From assembly GCF_014356525.2 (NCBI RefSeq), contig NC_052509.1, forward strand, positions 29,190,890 through 29,254,889: a stretch of 64,000 nucleotides of DNA, in the 5' to 3' direction. A program made the position numbers and the translations under genes. The notes beneath the pieces are model-generated. The model did no database searches and was not told where the DNA came from. It saw only the letters and a list, made by a program, of their open reading frames with translations. Of the stretch, positions 43,677 to 56,312 are shown piece after piece (the first letter of the stretch is position 1; each line of letters begins with the position of its first letter). This DNA is from Nilaparvata lugens (lineage: Eukaryota; Arthropoda; Insecta; Hemiptera; Delphacidae).

Positions 43677-46420
43677 TAGTGTTTTAAATAGTGAAGGGAG
43701 CCGAACTGTCAAGGCATACTGAATGCACTCGAATCAAGAGACTTTTTCATTTAGGTTAAGTTTTATCAGTTTCATCCCCATTTTCCCCGTCATGTGTCGT
43801 TCTGAGGTCGGTTCACGATTGGTCTGCTGCTTCCATGATGCCTCTCACTGACAGGTCAGCTCGCTCACCCTCAAGTAGGTATGATTATTTCAATAATAGT
43901 AATAATGACGCAGGTATGTTTCTAGCAAATAAGCTCCACTCTTTCAAAAAACTTTTCAAGGCTGCTCACCTTAACGTACAATCCCTCAGCTGCCACATTG
44001 ATGAACTCAGAGCAATCTTCCGTTTTCAGGACTTCAATATAATTGGAATTTCCGAATCATTTTTGAAGCCTAGTATTTCATCAAATTTTGTTGCATTGCC
44101 TGGATATAATCTTTTCCGGAATGATAGATTAGATGAAGCTTGTGGGGAGGTTGCAATTTATGTGAAAGACGGTATCAAAACAAAAGTTTTAATCACAACT
44201 AAACAAGAGTATTGTTCCAGACCAGAGTCTATGCTACTTGAATTATCCTTATCTAGTACTGATAAATTACTCGTTGGTATCTGTTATCGCCCACCAAAAA
44301 TAGGTCATTCCACAGATTCGAAAATGCCTTGCTTTCTCTTATGCCTTGTTATAACCGTATACTAGTTATGGGGGATATGAACACCGACTTGAACATGGCA
44401 AATTGTAACTTTGACTACTTTCAACTGACTACAATTTTCCAATGCCTAAACATGACTATTTCACCTCTCGATCCAACTCATCATACTAATGAATCAGACA
44501 CACTCATTGACCTTCTCATTGTTAGTGATCCCAATGAGGTTGTTCAATCTAATCATACCGATAATCTTGAAGAGCAGGCTACAAACTTAGATTTACCAAT
44601 TACTGATCAATTTCATTTCCATCCAATCTCAGAAGAAGACACTTTCAAACCAATTCAACGTATTCATAGTAATGCTATGGGTGTAGACAAAATTCCTATT
44701 AAATTTATCAAGAAGATGTTATTTGCTGTTTTACCAACCATTACATACATTTTCAACAAGTCACTTGAAGAAGGCAATTTCCTGAAAATTGGAAGTTTGC
44801 TCTGGTTCGCCCTCTAAATAAAGTTCCATCACCCAATAAAGTTGAGGATTTTAGACCAATCAGTATTCTACCTGCATTGTCCAAAGTGCTAGAAAGACTT
44901 ATTCATGCTCAAGATGTAAAATTTCTAGACAAGAATAGTAAGCTTCATAACTTTCAATCAGGCTTTAGGAAATTCCATTCAACTGAGACAGCTCTGCTCC
45001 TTGTCACTGATGATATAAGGTTAGCCATGGACCAAAGAAAATGCACCATCCTCACCCTATTTGATTTTTCTAAAGCATTCGATACTGTTGATCATACAGT
45101 CATTTAAATAAGTTGGCTATTCTTGGTTTTAGTCACAACTCGTTAGTCTGGTTCAAATCCTATCTATTAGGTAGGAAACAATGTGTATCTGTCGGTGACA
45201 AAAAGTCAACTTGGAAAAACGTTATGCATGGAGTACCACAAGGTTCAATTTTAGGCCATCTCCTCTTCACTTTGTATGCTAATGACCTTTTTTCCATTAT
45301 CAAATTCTCCAGTTTCCATACTTATGCAGACGACCTTCAAATCTATTTAAGCTGTCCCATAACAAAAATTAATGAAACAGTTGGAATAATGAATCAGGAT
45401 ATCAATTCGATAGTGGAATGGACAAAGAAAAATGGCCTTAAGCTTAATTCCATCAAAACACAACCCATTATAATTGGATATTCTCGTCTTATAAACAATA
45501 TTGACCTTGATTCGATTCACAAAATTAGTGTAGACGGTAATGACATTCCTTACTGTGGCTCAGTTAAAGATTTAGGCATTATTATGAATAATACTCTTGA
45601 CTGGTCAGAACAAGTGAACAAAACTTGTAAAAAGGTATTCTCAACCATGCATGCATTGAAGAAAATGCACGATATCCTCCCTAGAAACATTAAATTATTA
45701 TTGGTTCAATCTCTCATCTTCCCACATTTAATGTATTGCAATTCTGTTCTTAACGATATGCAAGTCACTCTGAATGATAAACTACATCATTGCCAAAATT
45801 ATTGTCCACGTTTCGTCTACTCTCTCCAACGCCATGATCATATCACCCCAGCCCACATTGCAAGTTCAACATTAAAGCTTCCCGATCAAAGGCTTTTTCG
45901 ATTAGTCAAGCTTGTTAGAGATATCTTGAAATACGGTAATCCGAACTATTTTAAAGATGATTTCAAATTTGTCTCTGAAGGTAGGAGGATAGATGCTTCA
46001 CACACTAGAACCGGAGAAAGTACTTTAAGGATACCCAATCATCGAACTACTATTTTCACAAAATCCTTCTTAGTCAGTGCCTGTCGTGCATGGAATACAC
46101 TTCCTGTTTCTATCAGGTCTATCAAGAGCCGAGCGAGTTTCATCCTGACTTTAAAGAAACATCTTTTGGAACAAATGACTGAAACTGTCCGGCCCTAGAA
46201 CGATCACATGACAACCATCCCTCACCCATTCCACCAATATAAACCTTTAACCTGTTATAGAACGAATTGTTTCGTTCACTTGTTTTTCCATTATAACTCA
46301 TCTCCCGAATTTCAAAAACGCCTAAACAAAATTATTCTGTAATCTTCAAGGTTCAAAGAACCCGATAAAATCGATTATAAAGGTATTCAAAGTAAATGGA
46401 CGTCAATAAAAAATAATAAA
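43677..46420 (+). pseudogene. Jockey/CR1-like LINE ORF2, several frameshifts
   Basis: 43835-44310: endonuclease start, AAHLNVQSLSCHIDELRA, GISESFLK, and VGICYRPPK. 44329-44817 in another frame: MGDMNTDLN, DLLIV and then directly the RT entry region (SNAMGVDKIPIKFI), so the end of the endonuclease and the linker are deleted. 44877-45107: SKVLERLIH, SGFRKFHSTETALL and FDFSKAFDTVDH. 45113-46198: GVPQGSILGHLLFTLY, YADDLQIYL, KDLGIIMNNTLDW and the C-terminal tail. Catalytic residues remain but the copy is dead. The A-rich end lies near 46420. A related fragment is at 57335-57960. Confidence 0.82.
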
Positions 46421-47186
46421 ATTTTTTTTCTGGTTGCCATAAGTTGGGAAGATGTATTAAATGTATAAATTTAAGTTCAGCGCTCTACCGTCAGATAGGG
46501 CTGTCATCACCCATGTATATTTTTCCAGAAATATACAAAAACGGTTCTACCGTACAAATGGCAACCGGAGATTTGGCAACAGTGTATGAGCGAATGACCG
46601 TGAGTAGTTCTCGCGGGAGCGGGTGCGTCTGACTATTAACTACTGATACCTTCCCTTTCATTTGCAATTCTCTAAACTTAATTCTCTACCCACTACTCCT
46701 TCACAGGCTTCCTCACTCGCTGTTTCTCTCTCTCTTACTATGTCTCTCTTTCTTTCTTCCTTCCTTGAGTTTGTGTTTATGTTTCATTTTGATGCAGTGG
46801 AGATGATCATAACATCACTAAACAACATTAAACAACATAATTCCATGAACGGATATAACTCTATAGTGTTCTATGTCTATAAAATCAATAGTATTTTCAA
46901 CCATTATAATCAATGATTCCAGTCAATATAACTTGATTTCTTATAGATGGAGTGAATTATTAATCTTACAGATTGAATAATAATGTAGATGAAAACTACA
47001 CCATATCTATATTTTACCCTCATTACTATCCTAATTGACATAAGAGTTTCACGGAAATGAAATGGTACCATATAATGTTAATGATTCCATTATAATATTA
47101 TCTAAGTCAAAAAGTATAATTGGAAGATAATCTTCAATTCTATTTTTCTCTTACTTTCCACATGGTCTCTTAACCCTATACAGGTG
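46421..47186. other. Non-coding stretch
   Basis: AT-rich; some TC-rich sequence around 46690-46760. No gene or repeat is recognised. Confidence 0.5.
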
Positions 47187-48164
47187 TATACAAATTCGGC
47201 AGTGCGGTCAGAAATTCCCAAATTTAGTATACAAATTCGGCAGTTTTGAGAAAAAGATCCCTCTTGAGTGTTATATAAACTCGGCTATTTTTCTCAGGTA
47301 TGAAAACTCAGCTATCCTTGTCAGGGCCCTACAAACTCGACAATCGAACTTTCGATTTAAGATGTATTCGACTCTCAATGGATGTAAATGTATAAAAAAG
47401 TTCGCTATTTTCGTAATAGAACTTATTATTATCAGAAGATTAAAACATTCATTTATCTCATAGCATTTAATGGCTACGGGTGACCAGCCACGGTAATCAA
47501 ACATCAAATATTAAGAAGAGTTACCAATCGAATATATATTTCATACGTTCAATGAATGCATGGTGAAGAATATAGAATGATCCCATTTAATATCAACAGT
47601 GTCTCCGTCACATTTACATCAATCATTTTAGTAAGAGTCATGATCGAGAATCAGTATGCCACATTCATGTAATTATTTCCTATAAGATATAAATATTTCT
47701 TCAACAAGATCATATAAAATTATATCAGTTTTCCATATTATGAAATTAATGAATGATAGACTAAGAATTACATTCTTATTACTAACAATATAGGATTATA
47801 CATCGTAAATGATGGAGTAATGTTCTTTTGTAGTGTTGAATTTCAACAGAACCTTGTAAATCTCATAGAAATTGTTATCTGTCAGTTTAAGAGTTGTTGA
47901 AATCTACTTAAAAACTGGAAAGGACGATTCGAGATTAATAATTTATTATTTGTTAGATCACTTGATTGAGTGGTGTCATGTGCGTTTCATGGGAAGGATC
48001 ATGGTGATGAGTGGAAAGGGTTTGTACAAGGAAGCACGAAATACAATAGGTGTATTATGTAGTCCCTGCTCAATCTTTACAAGAATTACCGAGTTTGTAT
48101 AGCACTTTTTGAGGGTCCCATGAAATTCTGAAATTCCTTTGACCATTACTGCCGAGTTTGTATG
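47187..48164. mobile_element. About 1-kb element with inverted TACAAACTCGGCAG ends
   Basis: The left end TATACAAATTCGGCAG (47187) and the right end CTGCCGAGTTTGTATG (48149-48164) are inverted copies. The match continues inward as GTGCGGTCAGAAATT against its diverged complement. Related words in direct order (TATAAACTCGGCT at 47272, CAAACTCGACAA at 47331) and one inverted copy (ACCGAGTTTGTATAG at 48088) form subterminal repeats. No transposase is coded. It is a plausible non-autonomous DNA transposon of unknown family. Confidence 0.55.
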
Positions 48165-48624
48165 CACTCTCCAATACTCTCTTGCTTTCTTGTACAAGCT
48201 CTCTGAATCCCTATCATTTGCTATCTTCTATCGTTTGCTATCTTTTATAATTTCTTTATCTCTCTATCTTACTCTCTTTTACCCGCTCACAAACTCATGG
48301 GTTTGTCTGATGAAGAGAACCTGACTCTCGCACCCTCTTTCTCTTTATTTCCCTCTTTCATCAAATAAGTTCTTCCAGTATTTATGCTTTGGTCAATCAA
48401 TTGAATACTGAATTAGTATCATTTTCAACTATCATAACCTAGAATTCAAGCGAACGTATTTTGTACTTTATATTAAATGAAAAGAAAAGATATTGTCAAA
48501 CCACAAATTAATGAAAAATCGAGATACCGGTTTCGGTTGTTACACCATTATAAATCTCTGGTAAACTGGTAATCCAAAGTAAATGAGCTAATCTGATAAT
48601 ATCAGATGAAATAAAATAATATAG
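48165..48624. other. Non-coding spacer
   Basis: TC-rich sequence to about 48360, then AT-rich. Nothing specific is seen. Confidence 0.45.
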
Positions 48625-50746
48625 TTCGAAGCGGAACAAATTTAATAAATTTTCTAACACATCATTAATCACCGAAATTCTTATGAATTTTCCTTCTGCA
48701 GTAAATAGAAACTTTGAATTCTTTGTTGCCTAACAAATTAGATTATGATTTCTGACAATCTTGCGAGCCTCAAACGTTTTGAAAGTTGTTGATAGCTGAT
48801 CAATTTTCACAAATCTTGCTATATAGTCTAGCTTGATCATACTTCAATGTCAATCCGATACACAATACTCCCGATTGTCAATCAATTGAGAAAATGCTAA
48901 ATATTGAAGAAATTCGATTCCCTCAGCAATAATTTCTAAAAATCATTAGGCCTAAGCACAAACAATAATCTTGAGAACAACGGGATGATTGTCTTGTGTA
49001 AGCTCTAATAATTTTCAAATTCTTCATTATTGAGAGCACTATACAGTTATAAGCCTACTGTCAAAATACGAGAATTATAAAATAAGCTGCTCACTTGTGC
49101 TTGCTGAGCTATAAGTTAAAAGGTGATACAAATGAATGCCAGGCAGAAAGAGAATTTAACTTCATCGGAACAGTGGAAACAGACTGAAATTTCTATGTAC
49201 CAGTCCTCTAGGCAACAAAGAATTCAAAGTTTATATTTTAGTATATTTCCAAGCTTCAAAATGACATCTGGTTGACATCTATATTAACCATAGTAGAAGT
49301 TGTTGGAATTAGATAAATCTTTCGGATATTGTAGTATGATTATTTTGGAGCTTCCACATGGCTGAACTGATCCGATATCCACGACATTATTAGAATTACG
49401 GATAATTTCTTAAAAATCGGCATATTTTTGCCGCCATCTTGTTTTTTTTATGATGACAAACATTTTTGAGACTACCATCATGGATAATCTCTTTCTACAC
49501 ATTATTATAAAGAGATTGATACCATTCCTAAGTCTGTACCTTCAAGGAGTCATGAGTTAAAGGATTTTCCAATTGTTGGGATTGGCATTTGGTGGAAAAA
49601 GCATGTTTTCAGCTGCAAACAGTACTTTTCTCTCTTTTTCCGATGACGCTCCAGCCGTGGAATATGAACTGACTGCCTCCAACCAGATGTCATTTTGAAG
49701 CTTTAGAAATATACTAGAACACTGTACCAATAACACTGGTGTATGTCTACTGCGAATACATTTACAGGGTGGAAAGTAAAATATTGTCCCCGAAAAATGT
49801 ATGTTTCAAGTTTTTGAAGTTGAATGAATCATGAAAAGAGTGGTTGAAATGAGTCGATTCTCTTCTCTCGAACATCATAGTTTGTTTAATTCTGAACACT
49901 TTGGTGGTAAAACCAAACCGATATATCTCACAATAACTAAATAGCAAGCGATATAAAAATTTCTGTCAATAATGACCGCCATCATGAATTTTTCAATGAT
50001 GTCGAATATTTTTGTTGTTTCCATCATCAATATTCTTATTCGGCTTGTTGTAACGAAGAGATTGAGACCATTTTCAAGTCTCTATCTTGAAGTAGTCATG
50101 AAAAAATCGATTTTATAGTTATAGCTTGTCACCTCATGTGTATGGCAAAACGCACGAGAAACCGTGCAGGGTTTTTTTTTTGAGGGCGCTTAAGAACTCA
50201 TTTCCTGACGTACATCCCATGAAGATATATCGTTCCAAAGCTGAAATAACGCTCTAAACTTCATAGATTCAAAATTTCTCTGTATCTCTTGCACGAAAAA
50301 AGTTATAAAGGAATGAAATTAAAAAAAAATTAGAAAAAACGTTTTTTGGGCTTTTGAAGGTTATAACTAAAACAATAAGCGCTTTAGAGGAAGATTTTAT
50401 AGAAAAAAATTGTATTGGAGGGTTTTTAAAATATTTTCGTCCGAAACAAAGGTTGATTATCTTGAACGATTATTGAAATACAAGCGATATAGCAAAACCC
50501 TGGAAATTTTGGCGGCCATCTTGTTTTCGAGGTGTTTGCCTGTGATTTCGACTTATCATCATCACGATCCTTATTATGCTAGACCTGACGAAGAAATTGA
50601 GACATCTTCCTCGGCTGTTACCCAAAAATGACCACGGAGTGCCTTATTCATGCGCCCGGACTACTTACTCGAGAAGGAAAATTCATAAGAATTTTTGTGA
50701 TTAATGATGTGTTAGAAAATATATATTAAATGTGTTCCGCTTCGAA
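48625..50746. mobile_element. 2.1-kb element with about 73-bp terminal inverted repeats
   Basis: TTCGAAGCGGAACAAATTT at 48625 is matched by the complement ending TGTTCCGCTTCGAA at 50746. The match runs about 73 bp (to GAATTTTCCTTCT on the left, from AGAAGGAAAATTC on the right). Inside are further inverted pairs: TTTGAATTCTTTGTTGCCTA (about 48713) with its complement at about 49210, and AAGCTTCAAAATGACATCTG (about 49251) with its complement at about 49683. No transposase frame is found. It is a foldback-like or non-autonomous DNA transposon. Confidence 0.65.
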
Positions 50747-50789
50747 GTCCCTCCCTATTTTTGTACATAACAGCTTATCAATATAGACT

Positions 50790-51487
50790 AAAGAAAATCA
50801 GGAACTAATTGATTCAAAGTAAAACTGTTTCAGGAAGTGTAAAAATAATAATACTAAGTATGAAATATTGCTGGAATGAGAGAGTGTATTGGTCATACTG
50901 CGAGATTTGAGGATGGAAGTTTATCAAAAATAGAGAAAAGATTGAATTAGAAGTATTCAAACTATACATCTTGAAAGCGTATAATATCATTGTCAATAAT
51001 ATACGCGTGTATAAAATATAAGTGTTAATTACGGAAGAACTGAATTCTTTTTAATCTATCTGATATTATATAATATGTCTGAAGCAACTCTTTAGAAACA
51101 CAATCTTGCGTTCAGAAATTCAAAAATATCATTGATTAATCAATTTTTGACAAAAATAGAATGAGTAGTCCGAATTGTGTTCAACGTTTAAGTAGGTTAC
51201 ACGGAATTTATTGTACTTTGATCGTTTGAAGACATAAAATTCGAAAGATCGCAATAACTTTTTTTTTGTTGACAGATTGACTTGAAAATTTATGGGAAGG
51301 ACACTAATGTTAAGATAAATGTTCCTTTTTCTTTGTAGAATTTTTCCATGACTCCTTTCCCCTCCAGATCCGAAAAACTTTTCGGGCGATTTGATCCCTT
51401 CAGACCAGTTTTGAATCTCCCGGCTTTCATAGTCTTAGGCGCGCTTTAAAGCGATTGGGTGATCATTGCGCGCAGAGGCTCTCTATT
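50790..51487. repeat. Duplicated segment, copy A
   Basis: AACTAATTGATTCAAAGTAA through CATACTGCGAGATTTGAGG, then TTGAATTAGAAGTATTC and onward to CGCAGAGGCTCTCTATTGG. The same order occurs in 54555-54680 plus 56459-57000 with perhaps one change in ten. Copy A is continuous, so it shows the state before an insertion in copy B. No gene is seen. Confidence 0.75.
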
Positions 51488-51642
51488 GGTTTCTATTCTT
51501 CCTAATGTGTTTTGAAAACGTTTTCAATACATGTATTTGTGAACGTCACTGAACAAACATTGTTTTGGTTTGAGTTTCGAGAATGTCAACACAGATATAG
51601 CGGACGCAAACAACTTTGGTAAACGATTGTTATTGTTAACTA

Positions 51643-51868
51643 GCAGGTAACCCGTGCTTCGCAAGGGTCTATTTACAACTTGACAAACTGAAAACTTGAT
51701 GTAATCAAATCTTGAAGAATCGAAAATAGGTCTATAACCATCCTCGGTTAATTAATAAAGAATCTATATGCAAAATTCCAAGTTAATCAGTCCAGTACTT
51801 GAGACGTGATTATTGTGTTAAACATAATTTTTCTATTCCGTACGTGTATAAGCCAGTTCTTTTCCTTC
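51643..51868. mobile_element. Helitron-like non-autonomous repeat, copy 3
   Basis: CTAGCAGGTAACCCGTGCTT then CGCAAGGGTC at the left end, and CGTGTATAAGCCAGTTCTTT followed by CATTATAGTATAGA at the right end. On the minus strand it starts TCTATACTATAATGAAGG and ends with a hairpin and CTAG, which fits a Helitron-type layout. Confidence 0.5.
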
Positions 51869-52294
51869 ATTATAGTATAGATTATTATGTCACTTTGGCC
51901 TCTGATCTGTATAAATGTCCTGTAACAACCAAAGGTGCGTCCACACATGCCGAACCGAACCTCGAACCGCGTAGCAAACCGTGCATTCCGCCGAGCATCG
52001 CGAATTCAGCGAACATGAGCATATATATGTTTCATAATGTTAAAAATCAGCTGTTGAGCAAACCTTAGACGGTCATTATTGATGACATTACTGGAGACTA
52101 ATGTCATTAATAATGATCGTGTAGTGAGACATAGATAGTAATGATGGATAGTAATGACAAAAATCCGAATTTTCTGATTTTCAGTCATCATTACTCGCTT
52201 TTGGTGGGGATAATATCATTAGTAATGATCGTGTAGTGTCGTGCATCAGTATATCGTCATTTTTCAGTTCGCACTGCAATATTGTACAATCATC
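51869..52294. other. Spacer with a short repeated TAATGATCGTGTAGTG word
   Basis: The word occurs at about 52109 and 52217 in the same orientation, around sequence with ATTACT/AGTAAT inverted pieces. It is possibly the remains of a small inverted-repeat element. No gene. Confidence 0.45.
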
Positions 52295-52513
52295 ATGGAC
52301 AGCGATAGTAAAGTGTCACCTTGTGAAGGAAATGCATTTGGAGAAGAACATCTGCGACAGTTCATCGAAACATTTGAAACACTTCCTTCCAGAACTGTGG
52401 AACCTATTTTGTTAATCAATTATCCATTCTGCAATGTTAAAAACGATCTGGCAACAGAGCAAAGCGAGAAAGAGATAGCGCTATCCGCTTTGTTGAATGA
52501 TAGACAAGGATAG
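52295..52513 (+). CDS. Short hypothetical ORF
   Basis: A 72-residue frame from ATG 52295, starting MDSDSKVSPCEGNAFGEEHL and rich in acidic residues, with amphipathic helix-like text (LRQFIETFETL). Compared with surrounding random frames it has ordinary codon variety, and I cannot link it to a family. It may be a fragment of a transposase-associated protein, or it may not be coding. Confidence 0.25.
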   Translation: MDSDSKVSPCEGNAFGEEHLRQFIETFETLPSRTVEPILLINYPFCNVKNDLATEQSEKEIALSALLNDRQG

Positions 52514-54539
52514 CAATACCATTGCTAATCAAACACTGTCATTACAACGTGGACCTCACTATATGCATGTAGTAGCCTATATTCTACATATAGAAAGGGA
52601 AACTTAATTGATCTGTGTATGTTTTTTACAATAACATAATAATGCTGAATATAAATAAATGCAAGTATGAAGTAAATTAAATGTACATTCATGTAGTCTT
52701 GCAAGATGTATGCAAGTACTTCACAAGTCTCAACAATGGCATTGCTTATTGATGCAGGTGACATGACTGCTGAAAATTTTAGGTCTTCAAAGTATCACCC
52801 AGTGGCAAGGTACCTTAATGTTACTGCTAGTCTTCCTTCAACTGGCAAACATTGTCTCATGTTTGTATCTTCTCGGAGAAAAAAGGTGTAAATAGTTTCA
52901 GCCATGTCTCAAACATAATGTCATTCATGCGGAAATAGTTTTTGTAGTCCTGGCTAGGTGAGTTGAATTTCATTTAACAACACAACATGAGAGTACTTTT
53001 CACGTTTTTTCAACCAATCCTTCAACCAGCGTTTACGTTTTACCCGCCTTTTTGTAGCTAATACTATAACTAGTAGTTCTGTGAACAGTAGACTCCACGC
53101 AGTATTCTCATCCAGAAGTACCTGATTGAAACTAAAGACCTTATATGGAAATACAGCAATAGACTGGCTTCTCCACACATCTGTGTAATAACTTGTCAGC
53201 TGATTTATGATGAATAATTCTATAGTCTGATTTTCACGCAATTTAAAAAGGAACATACCTGTCAAATTTCATGAAAATCTATTACTGCGTTTCGCCGTAA
53301 ATGCGCAACATATAAACATTTAAACATTCAAACATTAAGAGAAATGTCAAACCGTCGACTTGAATCTTAGACTTCACTTCGCTCGGTCAATTATAGCAAC
53401 ACAAGCTTTTTTGCTTGATCCATTTTTTACGTTGTGGTAACACAAGCTTGACCACACCTTTACTGAAGGAAAGTAATGACAGTGAAGAATGATTGTGTAG
53501 GGTTAAAGAGTAATGATAATCTGAAATGACATTACTGGTAATCGCTCGCCTCTGTTTTAACTGTTTGCCGTAACGCACTCCGTCTTTTCTTCTATGATTG
53601 ATTCTCTTCAGTCCTGAAAAGCCTACCCATGTTCAATTGTTCAATAGCTGTTGATATATGAGTTTCGACTTGCAATACCACTAGCAGTGGTTTCAAAGTA
53701 TCACTTATAAAATGATTATTTTCTGTCAATGGAACAATATATAACATAACAATATCATGACATATTTCAAAAGATTATCAGTCATTTTTTGGAGATTCAG
53801 CAGCTTTCAGGTTGCGTTACTAGGAACCTTTAATTTTCACTTGCTATTATCTACCATTTACTAATTAAAGTTCTAAAACTCTATTGAGAATATATAAAAA
53901 ACTCCAGAGAGATTATATCGAGGTAATCACGGAAATCTTATATACTTTAATAAGTGAAGGCTGGAAGGCTGTAATAGTGAATATAAATTCACTATATGCT
54001 GCATTATAAGAAACAAATATTTCTAATCTTCATAGGCTGGAAAAAACTTTAAAATATTAAACCGTGATTTATATATTAATTTCTTGAAATGTTATATCCA
54101 TTGAGCTGCAAAAGTATTTTGAAATTAGATCATTAGAAGTTCGATCCAATAAATTGGATGAGTAAATACAATAAAATTGAAATCTATCTGCATATTCATC
54201 AAGATCAGTGGCTACCAGAAAGTGGTCCGCAAGGAGCCCAAGGAAAGAAAAATTGATGTTTACGCTATTAGTGTTATTTGAATGAACTTTATCAGTCTTT
54301 TTTTAAGTATAGGCCCAACCAACTTCCCATCAAAAATGTAATACTAAACTCATCGAAAGTTCAAAATTTGTTTTCAATCGGTGAAAGAAGAGATAAGTAG
54401 CAAATTTCCAACGCAATAAGATTGGACTTTAAAGTTTGTTTGAAATCTTAATGGCGGATTTGTACCACGTGATTGAGCTAGTCAATCAAATGCGTGACAG
54501 TTGATGGCCATACTGTGGGTAATATAGTTACTGCAATTC
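52514..54539. other. About 2 kb without recognised genes
   Basis: AT-rich. Short frames (52706-52891, 52954-53265 minus, 53387-53578 minus) have no motif. The pair ACACAAGCTTTTTTGCTTGATC / ACACAAGCTTGACC near 53400-53450 is a local direct repeat. Confidence 0.45.
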
Positions 54540-55257
54540 AGACTGAAGGAGATCAGTAACTAATTGATTCAAAGTAAAACTGTTCTAGAAAGTGTGGTAA
54601 TAAAAATTAAATATTGTTATTATAATGAGACAGTGCTTGTTAATTGGTCATACTGTGAGACTTGAGGATGAAATGATCAAAAACAAGTTGAGAACCAGCT
54701 TGGAAAACAAACGTAAGATAACAATGAAAAAAACCAGAAGAAAAAACAAGCTATTGTAATTCCTGGTGAACATTATGAGTGATGGAAAATGTTCATAGCG
54801 AAGAAACAAAGAGGAGTCAAAAGGTCCTGATTGTAAATCCAATAATTAAGTACCTATAATCAAGGAAATTACATTCTCATTATCAGAAGATTCTTGGATT
54901 CTTGTATTATAGTATGTTAGTTGAAATATTTAGTTCAGCTACAATGATTGTATTATTGTATAATGCCACAAAGTTTGAAGGAATACTGTTACTTCTTCTT
55001 TTGTGGTAATGCTAAAAATAAATTAACAACAATATTTCTATATCGTGATTAAGAAGAAACAATCAAATAAACTCTACTTAGAATACTTTTCAATGTTTTG
55101 ATTGTAAGATTCTTGGAAAATTTATTTCCATACCGCAGTGAAAATGCTGGGTGTAATTCATCTTAAGAAACACCTACCCGTACTATTTTATTAATAATTA
55201 TTTCAAGTATCTCTACTCAGTTCATTGCATTTATTGACTTTACAAGAAAGTAAGTTA

Positions 55258-55661
55258 TAATCTATATAATAAGAGAGAGTAGGGTTGTGTTTGTTTGTGT
55301 GTTCGTTTGTTCGTTTGTTCGTTTGTTCGTTTGTTCGCATCAAAACATGTCAACTTGTGGATTGCATACCGGAAAAACGGGAATGATTTAGATCTCCAAA
55401 TTCTGAACATAGATTCTAAAAATATCAATCTCGTGCACCTGGAAGCCCAAATTTCAATTTTCCTTCTAGATTTTTCAGAATTAATGTTCAAATAATTCAT
55501 CTATGCTACCGTAGGCTACATGAAGTTTCATAGCCCAAAGTGTGTATATTTATGAGCAGGTTATAAGACTGCCATTTATGAACGTCTATGTAGCGCAGCG
55601 GTAAAAGGCCTGCTTACGGAGCGATGGTTCGTTCGAATCCCCGAGGCTTCCCATTTTTTTG
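55258..55661 (+). mobile_element. tRNA-like SINE or degenerate tRNA with Pol III signals
   Basis: TAGCGCAGCGG (55591-55601) fits an A box, and GTTCGAATCC (55631-55640) fits a B box 30 bases on; a T7 run at 55654 would end a Pol III transcript. The acceptor arms do not pair and no anticodon stem can be drawn, so I read it as a tRNA-derived SINE part, not a working tRNA. Upstream, (GTTC/GTTT)n at 55300-55335 and a 66-codon frame in both directions add no coding evidence. The start of the unit at about 55258 is uncertain. Confidence 0.5.
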
Positions 55662-56073
55662 TTCTTAATTTTTTCCCTCGAAACGTATTATTATCAATTA
55701 TTTTTTGAAGGAATTTGTTTTCATTACTATTGAACTTGGATTTTATCAAATAATTATTTTTAATGTGAAATTTTGCCACCAGTACAAATGAATTGGACAT
55801 AGTCTTCATGCTGTAGGCCTATAATTGAATTTCATGAGAAGAACATGAATAGATCACAATAAAATAAGAAATAATTTATATTCTTTAGTTATAATGTACT
55901 ATCAGACACAAATTCCCAGTGAAACGAGTATTTTAGGTATTTTGTTTGGAATTGGGAAAACAAAAGGCTGCCTGATTCAAATTAAGGAGGATCCTAATCG
56001 AACTAAAATTTATTGATGTATTGGAAAAATCAATATGATTCTGTGAGGTTCCCAAGTATTATGTATTCTCCAG

Positions 56074-56312
56074 TGTTCTATACTATAATAAAGGAAAGAA
56101 CTGACTTATACACGTAAGGAATAGGGAATTATGTTTGATGCATCATCACGTCTGAAATATACTCAACTGATTAATTTGAAATTTTGCATATAGACTCTTC
56201 ATTAACCGAGGACTGTTATAGGTCTATTTTCAAATTTCGATTCTTTATTATGTCAAGTTTTCATTTTGCAGTTTTAAAATAGACCCTTGCGAAGCACGGG
56301 TTACCTACTAGC
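56074..56312. mobile_element. Helitron-like non-autonomous repeat, copy 4
   Basis: Begins TCTATACTATAATAAAGG and ends CCTTGCGAAGCACGGG then TTACCTACTAG. The terminal hairpin, the interval of about seven bases and CTAG are best seen in this copy. Confidence 0.55.

Noticed and set aside
43230..43687. Overlapping serine/leucine-rich frames at the outer end of the right arm
   Set aside because: They are translations of a pyrimidine-rich minisatellite; the left-arm copy has stops in the matching frame.
52706..52891. 61-codon frame MYASTSQVSTMALL
   Set aside because: Length is within chance for this region and no motif or neighbour supports it.
55590..55655. Functional tRNA gene
   Set aside because: Boxes A and B are present but no acceptor stem or anticodon arm can be paired.
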